Part shown: one piece after another, positions 15,700 to 24,119 of the stretch
How the letters are laid out: every line of letters begins with the position of its first letter
How positions within the stretch are numbered: the stretch's first letter is position 1
Source: Achromobacter sp. Bel
Lineage (GTDB): Bacteria > Pseudomonadota > Gammaproteobacteria > Burkholderiales > Burkholderiaceae_B
Assembly: GCF_012928505.1 (NCBI RefSeq)
Contig: NZ_JABBJN010000058.1
Coordinates: 1-36,819 of the forward strand
Length of the DNA: 36,819 nt
Direction of reading: 5' to 3'
Position numbers and translations under genes: made by a program
The notes under the pieces: model-generated
Told to the model about the DNA's origin: nothing
What the model saw: only the letters and a program-made list of their open reading frames with translations
Database searches by the model: none

Positions 15700-16737
15700 A
15701 TGGATTCCTCAATTGCGCTGATCCTGCTGCAAGACGGTGTCGTCAACGGCGCTATCTATGCCCTGTTGGGCATGGCTCTGGTGCTGGTTTTCGCCGTTAC
15801 GCGCGTCATTTTCATTCCCCAGGGCGAGTTCGTGGCGTTTGGCGCCTTGACGCTCGCCATGCTGGTGGACGGCAAGGTGCCCGGCACCGCCTATCTGCTG
15901 CCGCTGCTGGGCGCCGTGTGCCTGGCGCTTGAACTGCTGCGCGCCGTGCGCACCCGCAGTTTCGCCAGCCTGCCCAAATCCGTGGTCACCTGTGTCGTCC
16001 TGCCGCTGGCCCTGCTGTGGCTGACCAAGAGCTACATCGGACCCGACAACTCGCTGTGGCTGAACATGCTGCTGACGCTGTTGCTGGTGATCCCGATGGG
16101 CCCCCTGGTTTACCGTATTGTTTACCAGCCGTTGGCCGAAGCCACCGTGCTGGTGCTGCTGATCGTCTCCGTGGCCGTGCACTTCGCCTTGATGGGATTG
16201 GCGCTGGTGTTCTTTGGCGCCGAAGGCTGGCGCACGCCGGCATTCGTCAGCGGCCAGGTGGATCTGGGCTTCATGGTCTGGTCCGCGCAAAGCCTGTTCG
16301 TGGTGGCGACCTGCGCGCTGCTGATCGTGGCCCTGTGGCTGTTTTTCGGCAAGACGCTGTATGGCCGCGCGCTGCGCGCCACCGCCGTCAACCGCCGCGG
16401 CGCGCGGCTGGTCGGCATCAGCACCACGATGTCCGGCAGCCTGACGTTCACGCTGGCGGTGGGTATCGGCGCCATGTCCGGCATGCTGATCGCGCCCATT
16501 ACCACCGTCTACTACGACACGGGTTTTCTCATCGGCTTGAAGGGCTTCGTGGGCGCCATCATCGGCGGCCTGGCCAGCTACCCCATCGCCGCGGCGGGTT
16601 CGCTGCTGGTCGGCGTGCTGGAGTCGTTCTCGTCCTTTTGGGCCAGCGCCTATAAGGAAGTGATTGTCTTTACCCTGATTATCCCGGTTCTGGTCTGGCG
16701 TTCGTTCAGTACCCATCACGTGGACGAAGAGGAATAA
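15700..16737 (+). CDS. livH: Branched-chain amino acid-type ABC transporter permease LivH (liv1)
   Basis: A 345-aa inner-membrane permease. The N-terminus LLQDGVVNGAIYALLGMALVLVFAVTRVIFIPQGEFVAFGAL is the classic LivH opening. The coupling-loop region is GRALRATAVNRRGARLVGISTTM. The last helices carry GMLIAPITTVYYDTGFLIGLKGFVGAIIGGL. It is longer than most LivH proteins (about 290-310 aa) because of an insertion near residues 70-110. The ATG at 15700 was chosen over upstream in-frame codons because it gives the conserved N-terminus; AAGGT lies 11 nt before it. The livMG gene follows 5 nt downstream. Confidence 0.9.
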   Translation: MDSSIALILLQDGVVNGAIYALLGMALVLVFAVTRVIFIPQGEFVAFGALTLAMLVDGKVPGTAYLLPLLGAVCLALELLRAVRTRSFASLPKSVVTCVVLPLALLWLTKSYIGPDNSLWLNMLLTLLLVIPMGPLVYRIVYQPLAEATVLVLLIVSVAVHFALMGLALVFFGAEGWRTPAFVSGQVDLGFMVWSAQSLFVVATCALLIVALWLFFGKTLYGRALRATAVNRRGARLVGISTTMSGSLTFTLAVGIGAMSGMLIAPITTVYYDTGFLIGLKGFVGAIIGGLASYPIAAAGSLLVGVLESFSSFWASAYKEVIVFTLIIPVLVWRSFSTHHVDEEE

Positions 16738-16742
16738 ACGTC

Positions 16743-18581
16743 ATGAACCGCATTTTGCTTGCCGTATTCATCGTCGTCCTGGTGGGCCTGCCATTGGTGC
16801 CGGTCACGCCTGAATTCTGGGTGACGCAACTCAATTACATCGGCCTGGCCAGCCTGGTCGTGCTGGGGCTGGTGCTGTTGACCGGCGTGGGCGGCCTGAC
16901 GTCGTTCGGCCAGGCGGCGTTCGTCGGCCTGGGCGCCTATACCACCGCCTTCCTGACCACGCAGTACGACGTATCGCCCTGGTTGGCGCTGCCCGTCGGT
17001 CTGGTCATTACCGCCGTGGTGGCGTATCTGCTGGGCGCGATCACCTTGCGCCTGTCGGGCCACTATCTGCCGTTGGGCACCATCGCCTGGGGCCTGTCGC
17101 TGTATTTCCTGTTCGGCAATATCGATTGGCTGGGCAAGCACGACGGCATCGCCGGCATCGAGCCTCTCAGCGTGTTCGGTATTTCGCTGGCCAGCGGCCG
17201 GCACATTTATTACCTGATCTGGGTGTTCGTCCTGCTGGCGCTGTGGGCAACGCGCAATCTGCTGAATTCGCGTCCTGGCCGCGCCATCCGCGCGCTGAAA
17301 AGCGGTGCCGGCATGGCCGAATCCATGGGCGTGAACACGGCCGCATACAAGGTCGTGATCTTCGTCTGGGCGGCGTTGCTGGCCTGCATCTCGGGTTGGC
17401 TCTATGCGCACATGCAGCGCGCCGTGAGCCCCAGTCCCTTCGGCCTGAACTACGGCATTGAATATCTGTTCATGGCGGTGGTGGGCGGCGCGGGTTACGT
17501 CTGGGGCGCCTTGCTCGGTTCCAGTGTCATCCTGGTACTGAAGGACCAATTGCAGAATCTGCTGCCCAAGCTGCTGGACACCAACGCCAACTTCGAGATG
17601 ATCGTTTTCGGCGTGCTGCTGATCCTGATGCTGCAATACGCCCGCAACGGCCTGTGGCCGATCCTGTCGGGCTGGTGGGGCAGCATCACCGGCGCCGACG
17701 GTTCGCGCCGCAACCTGGCGCCGCCGGCCCCCGCGCCCGCCTTGCCGACGCGCGAGCGTCCGCAGGCGGGGCAGGTGGTGCTGGAAGTGGACGCCATTCG
17801 CAAGGAATTCGGCGGCCTGGTCGCGGTCAACGACATCACCTTCAAGGTCAGTTCGGGCGAAATCATGGGCCTGATCGGGCCCAACGGCGCCGGCAAGAGC
17901 ACGACCTTCAACCTGATCAGCGGCGTGCTGCCGGTGACGCGCGGCAAGGTCACGTTCATGGGCCAGCGCATCGACAACCGCTCGGCGCGCGAGATCGCCA
18001 AGCTGGGCGTCGGCCGCACCTTCCAGCACGTGCAATTGCTGCCCGGCATGACGGTGCTGGAAAACGTGGCGCTGGGCGCGCACTTGCGCTCCGACGTCGG
18101 CGTGCTGGCGGGCGCCTTGCATTCGGACCGGGCCCGCGAGGCGCAGTTGCTGCACGAGGCCGCCCAGCAGATCAAGCGCGTGGGCCTGGGCGAATACCTG
18201 TATGAACAGGCGGGCAACCTGGCGCTGGGCCAGCAACGCATCCTGGAAATCGCGCGCGCCCTGGCGTCCGATCCCGTGCTGCTGCTGCTGGACGAACCCG
18301 CCGCGGGCCTGCGCTACAAGGAAAAGCAGGATCTGGCGCGCGTGCTGGAACAGTTGCGCGCGGAAGGCATGAGCATTCTGCTTGTCGAACACGATATGGA
18401 TTTTGTGATGCGCCTGACCAACCACCTCGTGGTGATGGATTTCGGCACCAAGCTGGCCGAAGGCGTGCCGGCGGATGTGCAAAAGAACCCGGCGGTGCTG
18501 GAAGCCTACCTGGGCGGCATCGACGACGACCTGCCTGAAGCGGATCAGGCCAAGCCCGTGTCGGCCGGAGGTGTGCAATGA
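16743..18581 (+). CDS. livM-livG: LivM-LivG fusion: HAAT-family permease joined to ATPase (liv1)
   Basis: A 612-aa single polypeptide. Residues 1-310 are a LivM permease (GGLTSFGQAAFVGLGAYTTAF; coupling loop GRAIRALKSGAGMAESMGVN). A Pro/Ala-rich linker at about 318-343 follows. Residues 344-600 are a LivG ATPase with Walker A GPNGAGKS (K385), signature LALGQ (493-497), Walker B DE (517-518) and switch His in LLVEHDMDF. In E. coli these are separate proteins. The reading frame has no stop or internal start placed to give a separate LivG, so the fusion looks real. LivH, livF and the binding protein surround it, giving a complete transporter. Its stop overlaps the livF start by 4 nt. Confidence 0.93.
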   Translation: MNRILLAVFIVVLVGLPLVPVTPEFWVTQLNYIGLASLVVLGLVLLTGVGGLTSFGQAAFVGLGAYTTAFLTTQYDVSPWLALPVGLVITAVVAYLLGAITLRLSGHYLPLGTIAWGLSLYFLFGNIDWLGKHDGIAGIEPLSVFGISLASGRHIYYLIWVFVLLALWATRNLLNSRPGRAIRALKSGAGMAESMGVNTAAYKVVIFVWAALLACISGWLYAHMQRAVSPSPFGLNYGIEYLFMAVVGGAGYVWGALLGSSVILVLKDQLQNLLPKLLDTNANFEMIVFGVLLILMLQYARNGLWPILSGWWGSITGADGSRRNLAPPAPAPALPTRERPQAGQVVLEVDAIRKEFGGLVAVNDITFKVSSGEIMGLIGPNGAGKSTTFNLISGVLPVTRGKVTFMGQRIDNRSAREIAKLGVGRTFQHVQLLPGMTVLENVALGAHLRSDVGVLAGALHSDRAREAQLLHEAAQQIKRVGLGEYLYEQAGNLALGQQRILEIARALASDPVLLLLDEPAAGLRYKEKQDLARVLEQLRAEGMSILLVEHDMDFVMRLTNHLVVMDFGTKLAEGVPADVQKNPAVLEAYLGGIDDDLPEADQAKPVSAGGVQ

Positions 18582-19339
18582 GCGCCACGCAATCCCCCGT
18601 CCTGGAAGTCAGCAATTTGTCGGCCCGCTACGGCAAGGTCGGCGCGCTGGTGGGCGCCACCCTGACCGTGCCCGCCGGCAGCATCGTGACCGTGATCGGC
18701 GCCAACGGCGCCGGCAAATCCACCATGCTGAACGCCGTGATGGGTTCGCTGCCGCAGACCGGCCATTCGGCAGGCACCGTGCAGTACGCGGGCGCCGACG
18801 TGTCCGGCTGGCAGGTGGAACGCCGCGTGGCGGCGGGCATGTCGCTGGTGCCCGAGCGCCGCGAACTGTTCGGCACCATGTCCGTGGAAGACAACCTGCT
18901 GCTGGGAGGCTTTCGCCGCTACCGGGCGCGCGAGGCCGGCTGGCGCGACACGCTGAACGAAGTGTTCGACCTGTTTCCGCGGCTGCGTGAACGCCGCGCC
19001 CAACAGGCCGGCACCTTGTCCGGCGGCGAACGCCAGATGCTGGCGGTCGGCCGCGCGCTGATGGCCAAGCCCACGCTGCTGATGCTGGACGAACCCAGCC
19101 TCGGCCTGGCGCCGCGCATCGTGCGCGAGATCTTCCACATCATCGCGCGCCTGCGCGAAACCGGCGTGGCGATCCTGCTGGTCGAGCAGAACGCCCGCGC
19201 GGCCCTGCAAGTGGCGGACTACGGTTACGTGCTGGAAACCGGCGAAGTGATCCTGCACGGCCCGGCGCGCGAACTGGCCGGCGACCCGAAGGTTATCGAA
19301 AGCTATCTGGGCCTGGGCAAGGGCGCGGAAAAAGACTGA
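18578..19339 (+). CDS. livF: Branched-chain amino acid-type ABC transporter ATPase LivF (liv1)
   Basis: A 253-aa ATPase pairing with the LivG half of the upstream fusion. Walker A GANGAGKS, Q-loop LVPERRELFGTMSVEDNL, signature LSGGERQM, Walker B LLMLDEPSLGLAPRIV, and the LivF-typical LLVEQN, in which Gln replaces the switch His. All catalytic motifs expected of LivF are intact, in contrast to the liv2 copy. The start overlaps the livMG stop (CAATGAGC). A strong terminator at 19361 ends the operon. Confidence 0.95.
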   Translation: MSATQSPVLEVSNLSARYGKVGALVGATLTVPAGSIVTVIGANGAGKSTMLNAVMGSLPQTGHSAGTVQYAGADVSGWQVERRVAAGMSLVPERRELFGTMSVEDNLLLGGFRRYRAREAGWRDTLNEVFDLFPRLRERRAQQAGTLSGGERQMLAVGRALMAKPTLLMLDEPSLGLAPRIVREIFHIIARLRETGVAILLVEQNARAALQVADYGYVLETGEVILHGPARELAGDPKVIESYLGLGKGAEKD

Positions 19340-19360
19340 GCGGAACTCGACGCCGTTCCT

Positions 19361-19397
19361 AAAAGAGCCGGACACCGATAGGTGCCCGGCTTTTTTT
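19361..19397. terminator. Bidirectional terminator between liv1 and the ASCH gene
   Basis: GCCGGACACC (19367-19376), loop gata, GGTGCCCGGC (19381-19390), one mismatch. Seven T follow on the plus strand, and AAAAG precedes the stem (CTTTT on the minus strand). Confidence 0.88.
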
Positions 19398-19810
19398 CAT
19401 CTGTCGAATACCTCGACCACGCGGAAGCGTTCGCAGGCCAGCATCATGCCCGGCGCATAGCCGCCGTTGCGCTCGAAGTAGGCGATGTGCGCGTCCCGCC
19501 AGACATCGTAGGGGCCTTCGCCCTCGGCCAGCGCGAACGCTTCGTCCACCTGGTCAAAGCGCTGGATCAGCACGCTGGTGGTCTCAATGACGCAAGCCGG
19601 CCGGCCCTTGCCGTCCAGCACCACGTCGCGCCGCCCGGCCTCGGGCACGGGTTCCTTGTCGTTGAAGTGATGCAGGGCGCCGCAGGTTGCCGTCTTGGCG
19701 CCAGTCAGCACCAGGGCCAGCAGTTCGTCGGCCAGCTCGGGCGAGTCGCCGAACTGGAATGTCACGGCGTTTTCGTATGGGGCGGGTGGTTTCATGCTTG
19801 GGGTGTCCAT
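19397..19810 (-). CDS. ASCH domain-containing protein
   Basis: A 137-aa protein of the ASCH fold (PUA-like beta-barrel). Visible family features: FGDSPELADELLALVLTGAKTATC, containing the GxKxxT-like motif, then PEAGRRDVVLDGKGRPACVIETTSV, FDQVDEAFALAEGEGPYDVWRDAHIAYFER and a hydrophobic C-terminal strand. ASCH proteins are thought to bind RNA or nucleotides, and some hydrolyse N4-acylcytidines; which applies here is unknown. ATG 19810 is preferred because AGGAG lies 11 nt upstream. ATG 19795 gives an exact ATGA overlap with the phospholipase stop but has no ribosome site. It is probably co-transcribed with the phospholipase gene. Confidence 0.8.
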   Translation of the reverse strand: MDTPSMKPPAPYENAVTFQFGDSPELADELLALVLTGAKTATCGALHHFNDKEPVPEAGRRDVVLDGKGRPACVIETTSVLIQRFDQVDEAFALAEGEGPYDVWRDAHIAYFERNGGYAPGMMLACERFRVVEVFDR

Positions 19811-21945
19811 TGCAGGTTCAGCTCCTGGCCCATTTCAGGGTCGGACGTGGAAGGGTCGCCGGTTTCGATGCGTCCGGCCAGCCGGCGCGTACAGGCGGGG
19901 TCGTCGGGGATATGCACGGTGACGTCATACCAGCCGCCCGTGCGGGTCATGTCCCACGACAGTTCGACGGATTCGCCAGGCGCCAATGCGGCGCCGGTTT
20001 GTGGCGGGTGGCGGTAGGCATTGGCGTCGACACGGAACGTGCGCGGTTCGGGGCCGGGGTTATGCACCGTCAGCCGCAGAGACGCGCCGGGGCCGGCATA
20101 GGCGGCGGTGACGTCCAAGGGCGGCACCGCCCCGGCCACCGCGCGTCCCGTGCAATGGCGGTGGAACCCGTTCGGCCCCAACACCCACAGGTCGTAGCGG
20201 CCGTCATCGCCGGCCGTCAGCCATTCACCTTCCAGCCGCTTGCCCGCTTCCACGGTGTAGCGGCGCGGGCCGCGGTCCAGGTGCAGCCGGTCGTAGACAT
20301 GCAGTACCGCGGCGGCCGCGCCGACGTTCTCGAATTGCAGCGTGACGCGGTCGCCGTCCGTCCGGGCGTGAGTATGCAGCGCATAAGGCAGCGCGCGGGA
20401 GGGGCGCGTGCCGGCTTGCTGGCGAGCCAAGGCCGGTTGCGCCGGTGCGGGGGGCGTTACCGTGCCGGGCAGGGCGGAGGCCTGCGCGGCCCGTTCGGCC
20501 GTGGCGGGAAAATCACGCAGCAGGTCGGCGCCGTCGGGGTTGGCGAAATCGAAGATCGACGTCAGGTCGCCGCAGACGGCGCGTCGCCAGGGCGAGATAT
20601 TCGGTTCGGCCACGCCGAAACGCTGCTCGACGAAACGCAGCACCGACGTGTGGTCGAACACTTGCGAATTGACCCAGCCGCCCTTGGTCCAGGGCGACAG
20701 CACGTACATGGGCACGCGTGGCCCCAGCCCGTAGACGCCGTGCAGATGCGCCGGCGTGTCGTCCTTTTCAACCCCGGTGATGAGTTCGTGGTATTCGCCG
20801 CGGGTGTCCACGGTGGACGCGCCGGCCAGTGCGCCCGTGGCGTCGCGCGACGGGGGGGCGGGCGGCGGCATGTGATCGAAAAAGCCGTCGTTCTCGTCGA
20901 ACATCAGCAGCAGGACGGTCTTGCTCCAGACCTCGGGATTGGCGGTCAGCGCGTCCAGGACGCGGGCCGTGTAATCCGCGCCTTGCGCGGGGCTGGACGG
21001 GCTGGGATGTTCGGATCCCGCCTTGGTGGCGCAGATCCACGACACCTGCGGCAACGTGCCGTCCAGCACATCCTGGCGCAGCCGGTCCAGGCTACGAGTC
21101 GTCAGCGCCTTTTCCTTCAGCGCGGCAAGCGATCCCGGCACCCCGTGGTAGGCATCGCGATAGGCTTTGAACCCGGCGGTGGGGTTCAGCGAATAGTTGT
21201 CCGCCATGTCCTGGTAGATGCGCCAGCTGACGCCCGCGGCTTCCAGCCGTTCCGGATAGGTGGTCCAGGTGTAGGCGCGCGCGGGGTCCCCGCCCTTGAG
21301 CTTGTTGTAGACGTTGCCCAGCGCCGGGCCGTTGCCGCGTCCCGCGCCGTCGTTCGTGCCGCTCCAGACGAACAGCCGGTTGGTGTTGGTGCCGCCGGTG
21401 AACGAACAGTGGTAGGCGTCGCAGACCGTGAAAGCGCGCGCCATGGCGTACTGGAACGGCATGTCGCCCTCGGTGTAGTACGCCATCGAATGGTTCTTCT
21501 TGGCCGCGGGCCAGCGGCCCATGCGGCCGGCTTCCCAGGCATCCTGCGCGTTGGACCAGGTGTGCGGCGTGCTGGCGATGCGCAAGGTCTCGAAGGCTTC
21601 GCGCGTGTCCAGGTGATAGGGCAGCACGGTGCGCGGGGCGCCTTCGTCGGGCTTGTCGTTGTACTGCGCCCAAACCGTGCGGTGGCGGGCGTCGGGGCTG
21701 TCCGGCACCGGGATGGGGAAGCGGTCGCCAAAGCCGCGCACGCCCGCCAGTCCGCCAAAATAATGGTCGAACGACCGGTTCTCCTGCATGAAGATCACGA
21801 TGTGTTCGACATCGCGGATCGTGCCGGTGCGGTGGTTGGCGGGAATGGCCAGCGCGCGGCGGATGGACGCCGGCAGCAGCGCCAGCGCACTGCCGGCGCC
21901 TGCCAGGGTTGCGCTGTTGCGCAGGAAGTCGCGTCGTGTCTGCAT
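19792..21945 (-). CDS. Tat-exported phosphocholine-specific phospholipase C
   Basis: A 717-aa exported enzyme of the acid phosphatase/phospholipase C family, related to PlcH/PlcN of Pseudomonas. The N-terminus has a twin-arginine signal (TRRDFLRNSATLAGAGSALAL). The catalytic region (about 45-460) shows HIVIFMQENRSFDHYFGGLAGVRGFGDR, CSFTGGTNTNRLFVWSGTNDG and LLLMFDENDGFFDHMPPP, which supply the metal ligands and nucleophile region. Two C-terminal beta domains (about 510-700) are typical of this PLC group. It should hydrolyse phosphatidylcholine or sphingomyelin outside the cytoplasm, yielding phosphocholine; whether it is haemolytic cannot be told. It lies between the aminotransferase and ASCH genes on the same strand. 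Confidence 0.9.
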   Translation of the reverse strand: MQTRRDFLRNSATLAGAGSALALLPASIRRALAIPANHRTGTIRDVEHIVIFMQENRSFDHYFGGLAGVRGFGDRFPIPVPDSPDARHRTVWAQYNDKPDEGAPRTVLPYHLDTREAFETLRIASTPHTWSNAQDAWEAGRMGRWPAAKKNHSMAYYTEGDMPFQYAMARAFTVCDAYHCSFTGGTNTNRLFVWSGTNDGAGRGNGPALGNVYNKLKGGDPARAYTWTTYPERLEAAGVSWRIYQDMADNYSLNPTAGFKAYRDAYHGVPGSLAALKEKALTTRSLDRLRQDVLDGTLPQVSWICATKAGSEHPSPSSPAQGADYTARVLDALTANPEVWSKTVLLLMFDENDGFFDHMPPPAPPSRDATGALAGASTVDTRGEYHELITGVEKDDTPAHLHGVYGLGPRVPMYVLSPWTKGGWVNSQVFDHTSVLRFVEQRFGVAEPNISPWRRAVCGDLTSIFDFANPDGADLLRDFPATAERAAQASALPGTVTPPAPAQPALARQQAGTRPSRALPYALHTHARTDGDRVTLQFENVGAAAAVLHVYDRLHLDRGPRRYTVEAGKRLEGEWLTAGDDGRYDLWVLGPNGFHRHCTGRAVAGAVPPLDVTAAYAGPGASLRLTVHNPGPEPRTFRVDANAYRHPPQTGAALAPGESVELSWDMTRTGGWYDVTVHIPDDPACTRRLAGRIETGDPSTSDPEMGQELNLQWTPQA

Positions 21946-21966
21946 TGTCGGGCATCGCTTGAATAC

Positions 21967-21996
21967 GACGCTGCCCGCGAGGGGGCGGGCAGCGTC
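21967..21996 (-). other. Strong stem-loop between aminotransferase and phospholipase genes
   Basis: GACGCTGCCCGC (21967-21978), 6-nt loop, GCGGGCAGCGTC (21985-21996): a perfect 12-bp stem. On the minus strand no T run follows, so it may be an RNA-stability or weak termination element rather than a standard terminator. Confidence 0.6.
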
Positions 21997-22027
21997 GGGG
22001 GGGGCGGGAGGGGAGGGCGGCGCCGGC

Positions 22028-22873
22028 TTAGCGGCTGCCGGTGCTCTCCGCGTACTCCATGTACAGTTTGTGGGCGCGGCGCGCCAGCGGGCCGTATTCC
22101 AGCGCGCGGCCTTCCACGCGATTCACGTGGACCACCTTGCCGTAGTTGCCGGACGAGAACACTTCGTCGGCGTCTTCGACATCGGCGCGGGTCAGGCTGC
22201 GTTCTTGCACTTCGACGCCGTCGGCCTTCAGCAGCGCCAGCACACGGCGGCGCGTGATGCCGTTCAGGAAGGTGCCGTTGTCCACGGGCGTGGACACGAC
22301 GCCGTCTTTGGCGATCCACAGGTTGCTGGTGGCGAATTCGGCGATGTTGCCCGCGCCGTCCAGCATGATGGCGTTGTCGAAACCCTTTTCCGCGGCTTCG
22401 CGGATGGCGCGCTGGCCATTGGGATACAGGCACGACGCCTTGGCGTCGGTGGGCGCCATGTTCGGCCAGGAACGCGCATAACTGGAGAAGCAGGCCGAGA
22501 AGCCTTGCTCGCCTGGCATCGGCACCTTGAACACGTGCAGGACGAATTGGGTCTTGTCCGCGTCGGGCAGCAGGAACCCGTCGGCGCAATAGAACATCGG
22601 CTTGATGTAGAGCTCGGTGCCGGCGGGGAACTTGGCCACGGCTTCCAGGCACAGCGTCTGGATCGCTTCCCAGCTGATCTGCGGCTTCATCAACATCTTT
22701 TCAGCCGAGCGCACGACGCGCTGACAATGCAGGTCCAGGTCCGGCGTCAGGCCGCGGAACGCGCGGGCGCCGTCGAAGACCATGCTGGCCATCCAGAACG
22801 CGTGGTCGGCGGGGCCGAGCAGTTTGGGATTATCGGTGGTCCAGTGGCCGTCGTGCCAATACAGGGCATCCAT
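22028..22873 (-). CDS. Class IV PLP aminotransferase, branched-chain amino acid aminotransferase-like
   Basis: A 281-aa fold-type IV enzyme, predicted to interconvert branched-chain amino acids and their 2-oxo acids in the cytoplasm. The PLP lysine is probably K145 (TDAKASCLYPNGQRA). Other class IV motifs: VFDGARAFRG near the N-terminus, GFDNAIMLDGAGNIAEFATSNLW, the phosphate-binding NGITRRRVLALL, and ADEVFSSGNYGKVVHVNRVEGR near the end. ATG 22873 is preferred over 22879 because AGGA lies 8 nt before the former but only 2 nt before the latter. A D-amino acid or 4-amino-4-deoxychorismate role cannot be excluded. The genomic link to two liv transporters is suggestive only. Confidence 0.82.
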   Translation of the reverse strand: MDALYWHDGHWTTDNPKLLGPADHAFWMASMVFDGARAFRGLTPDLDLHCQRVVRSAEKMLMKPQISWEAIQTLCLEAVAKFPAGTELYIKPMFYCADGFLLPDADKTQFVLHVFKVPMPGEQGFSACFSSYARSWPNMAPTDAKASCLYPNGQRAIREAAEKGFDNAIMLDGAGNIAEFATSNLWIAKDGVVSTPVDNGTFLNGITRRRVLALLKADGVEVQERSLTRADVEDADEVFSSGNYGKVVHVNRVEGRALEYGPLARRAHKLYMEYAESTGSR

Positions 22874-22958
22874 GTTCATCTTCCTTTACTTGAATCGGGT
22901 AGGCGCTTCTTCGGCGCCGAAACGCCAGGATACATGAGCCGGCGATGGGGTTCGGCCA

Positions 22959-23996
22959 TCACTCGCGCGCCAGCGCCGCCTGCACGCGATCGGCGGCGTC
23001 CGCCGGCATCCATTGCCGCCAGACGGGGCCGTACTGCTTCAGGAAATAGCGCGCCGCGTCCTCGGGTTCCTTGCCTTCGTTTTCGAGCCAGCCCAAGGTG
23101 GCGTTGATGGCGTCGTCCGGCACCGTCAGCTTGCCCAGGAATTCGGTGATCTTGGGTGCGTCTTTGGCAAACGCCGCGTTCACGCCCGTGACGACGGGGT
23201 TGGGCTTGAACTCGGTGGCGACCGGATCGGCGCATTTGGGATCGGTCATGCAGGTGTAGGCGGTTTGGTTGAAGGCGGGCAGATCCAGCTTCACCAGATC
23301 CAGCGCGCCCACCAGCGATGTCGGCGTCCAGTAGTAGAAGACGATGTCGCGCTTGCGCTTGTAGGCCGACACAATGGCGGCTTTCTGCGCGGCGCCCGAG
23401 CCGGGCGCGAACAGCGAGTAGTCCTTGTCCAGCTTCAAGGCGCGTAGCAGGTTGTCGTTCAGGGTGCCGCAAGCCCAGCCGGCGGGGCAGCCGTAGATGC
23501 GGCCGCGCCCGGGGTCTTCGGGGTCGGTGAACACCTTCTTGTAGCGCGCCAGGTCGGACGCCGCCTTCAGGTCCGGATGGCGTTCGACGGTGTAGCGGGG
23601 CACGTACCAGCCTTCGCCGGCGTCGTACACGTGGCCCACGCCCAGTACTTTGCCGCTGGCCAGCGCCTTTTTCCAGGCGCCTTCGATCTGGCCCGGCCAT
23701 ACTTCAGGCGTCACGTCCACGTCGCCGCGTTGAAGCGCCGCCAGCATGGGCAGCGTTTCGCCGATTTCCACGGTGGTCTTGCAGCCGTAGCCGTGTTCCA
23801 GCACATAGCGTTCAATGCCCGCCAGCACCAGGTTGGATTCCCAGTTCAGTCCGCTGAACCGGATCGGGCGGTCGACTTCGCAGGTGGCGGCCGTGGCGGG
23901 GGTGTCGGGGGAGGCAGCTTGGACGGCCGGAGCCAGGAGGGCCGCGGACAGCGCCAGGGCGCCGCAGACGGGGGCGAGCGGATGCGGGTTGCGCAT
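22959..23996 (-). CDS. Glycine betaine/choline-type ABC transporter substrate-binding protein (OpuAC/ProX family), orphan
   Basis: A 345-aa exported binding protein. The signal peptide is about residues 1-28 (LALSAALLAPAVQAA). The mature part has RFSGLNWESNLVLAGIERYVLEHGYGCKTTVEIGETLPMLAALQRGDVDVTPEVWPG, typical of OpuAC-type proteins, which bind quaternary amines in an aromatic box. DIVFYYWTPTSLVGALDLVKLDLP is the second-lobe motif. Several cysteines (CPAGWACG, CMTDPKCAD) could form disulfides. No matching permease or ATPase lies in the window, so it either borrows a distant transporter or its partners are elsewhere. AGGTG precedes the ATG. Confidence 0.83.
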   Translation of the reverse strand: MRNPHPLAPVCGALALSAALLAPAVQAASPDTPATAATCEVDRPIRFSGLNWESNLVLAGIERYVLEHGYGCKTTVEIGETLPMLAALQRGDVDVTPEVWPGQIEGAWKKALASGKVLGVGHVYDAGEGWYVPRYTVERHPDLKAASDLARYKKVFTDPEDPGRGRIYGCPAGWACGTLNDNLLRALKLDKDYSLFAPGSGAAQKAAIVSAYKRKRDIVFYYWTPTSLVGALDLVKLDLPAFNQTAYTCMTDPKCADPVATEFKPNPVVTGVNAAFAKDAPKITEFLGKLTVPDDAINATLGWLENEGKEPEDAARYFLKQYGPVWRQWMPADAADRVQAALARE

Positions 23997-24052
23997 AGTC
24001 AGGCACCTGTTCGATTGGGTGCGTTTTATTGTACGGGGGCTTGGCCCTGGCC

Positions 24053-24088
24053 AAAAGCGAACGGGGCCGCATGGTGCGGCCCCGTTCG
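24053..24088 (-). terminator. Terminator after liv2
   Basis: CGAACGGGGCCGCA (24058-24071), loop tgg, TGCGGCCCCGTTCG (24075-24088): a perfect 14-bp stem. On the minus strand it is followed by CTTTT, 32 bp beyond the livM stop. Confidence 0.8.
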
Positions 24089-24119
24089 GGTCCCCGTTTG
24101 GGTGGCAGGCGTTTGCCGG

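Noticed and set aside
16716..18578. 620-codon minus-strand open frame across livMG
   Set aside because: Shadow of the fusion gene; Gln/His-rich with no domain.
21967..21996. Perfect 12-bp hairpin as a terminator
   Set aside because: No T run follows on the minus strand, so it is listed only as a stem-loop.
19687..22257. 856-codon plus-strand open frame across the phospholipase gene
   Set aside because: Antisense to a complete Tat-signal phospholipase with all family motifs; Arg/Gly-rich shadow.
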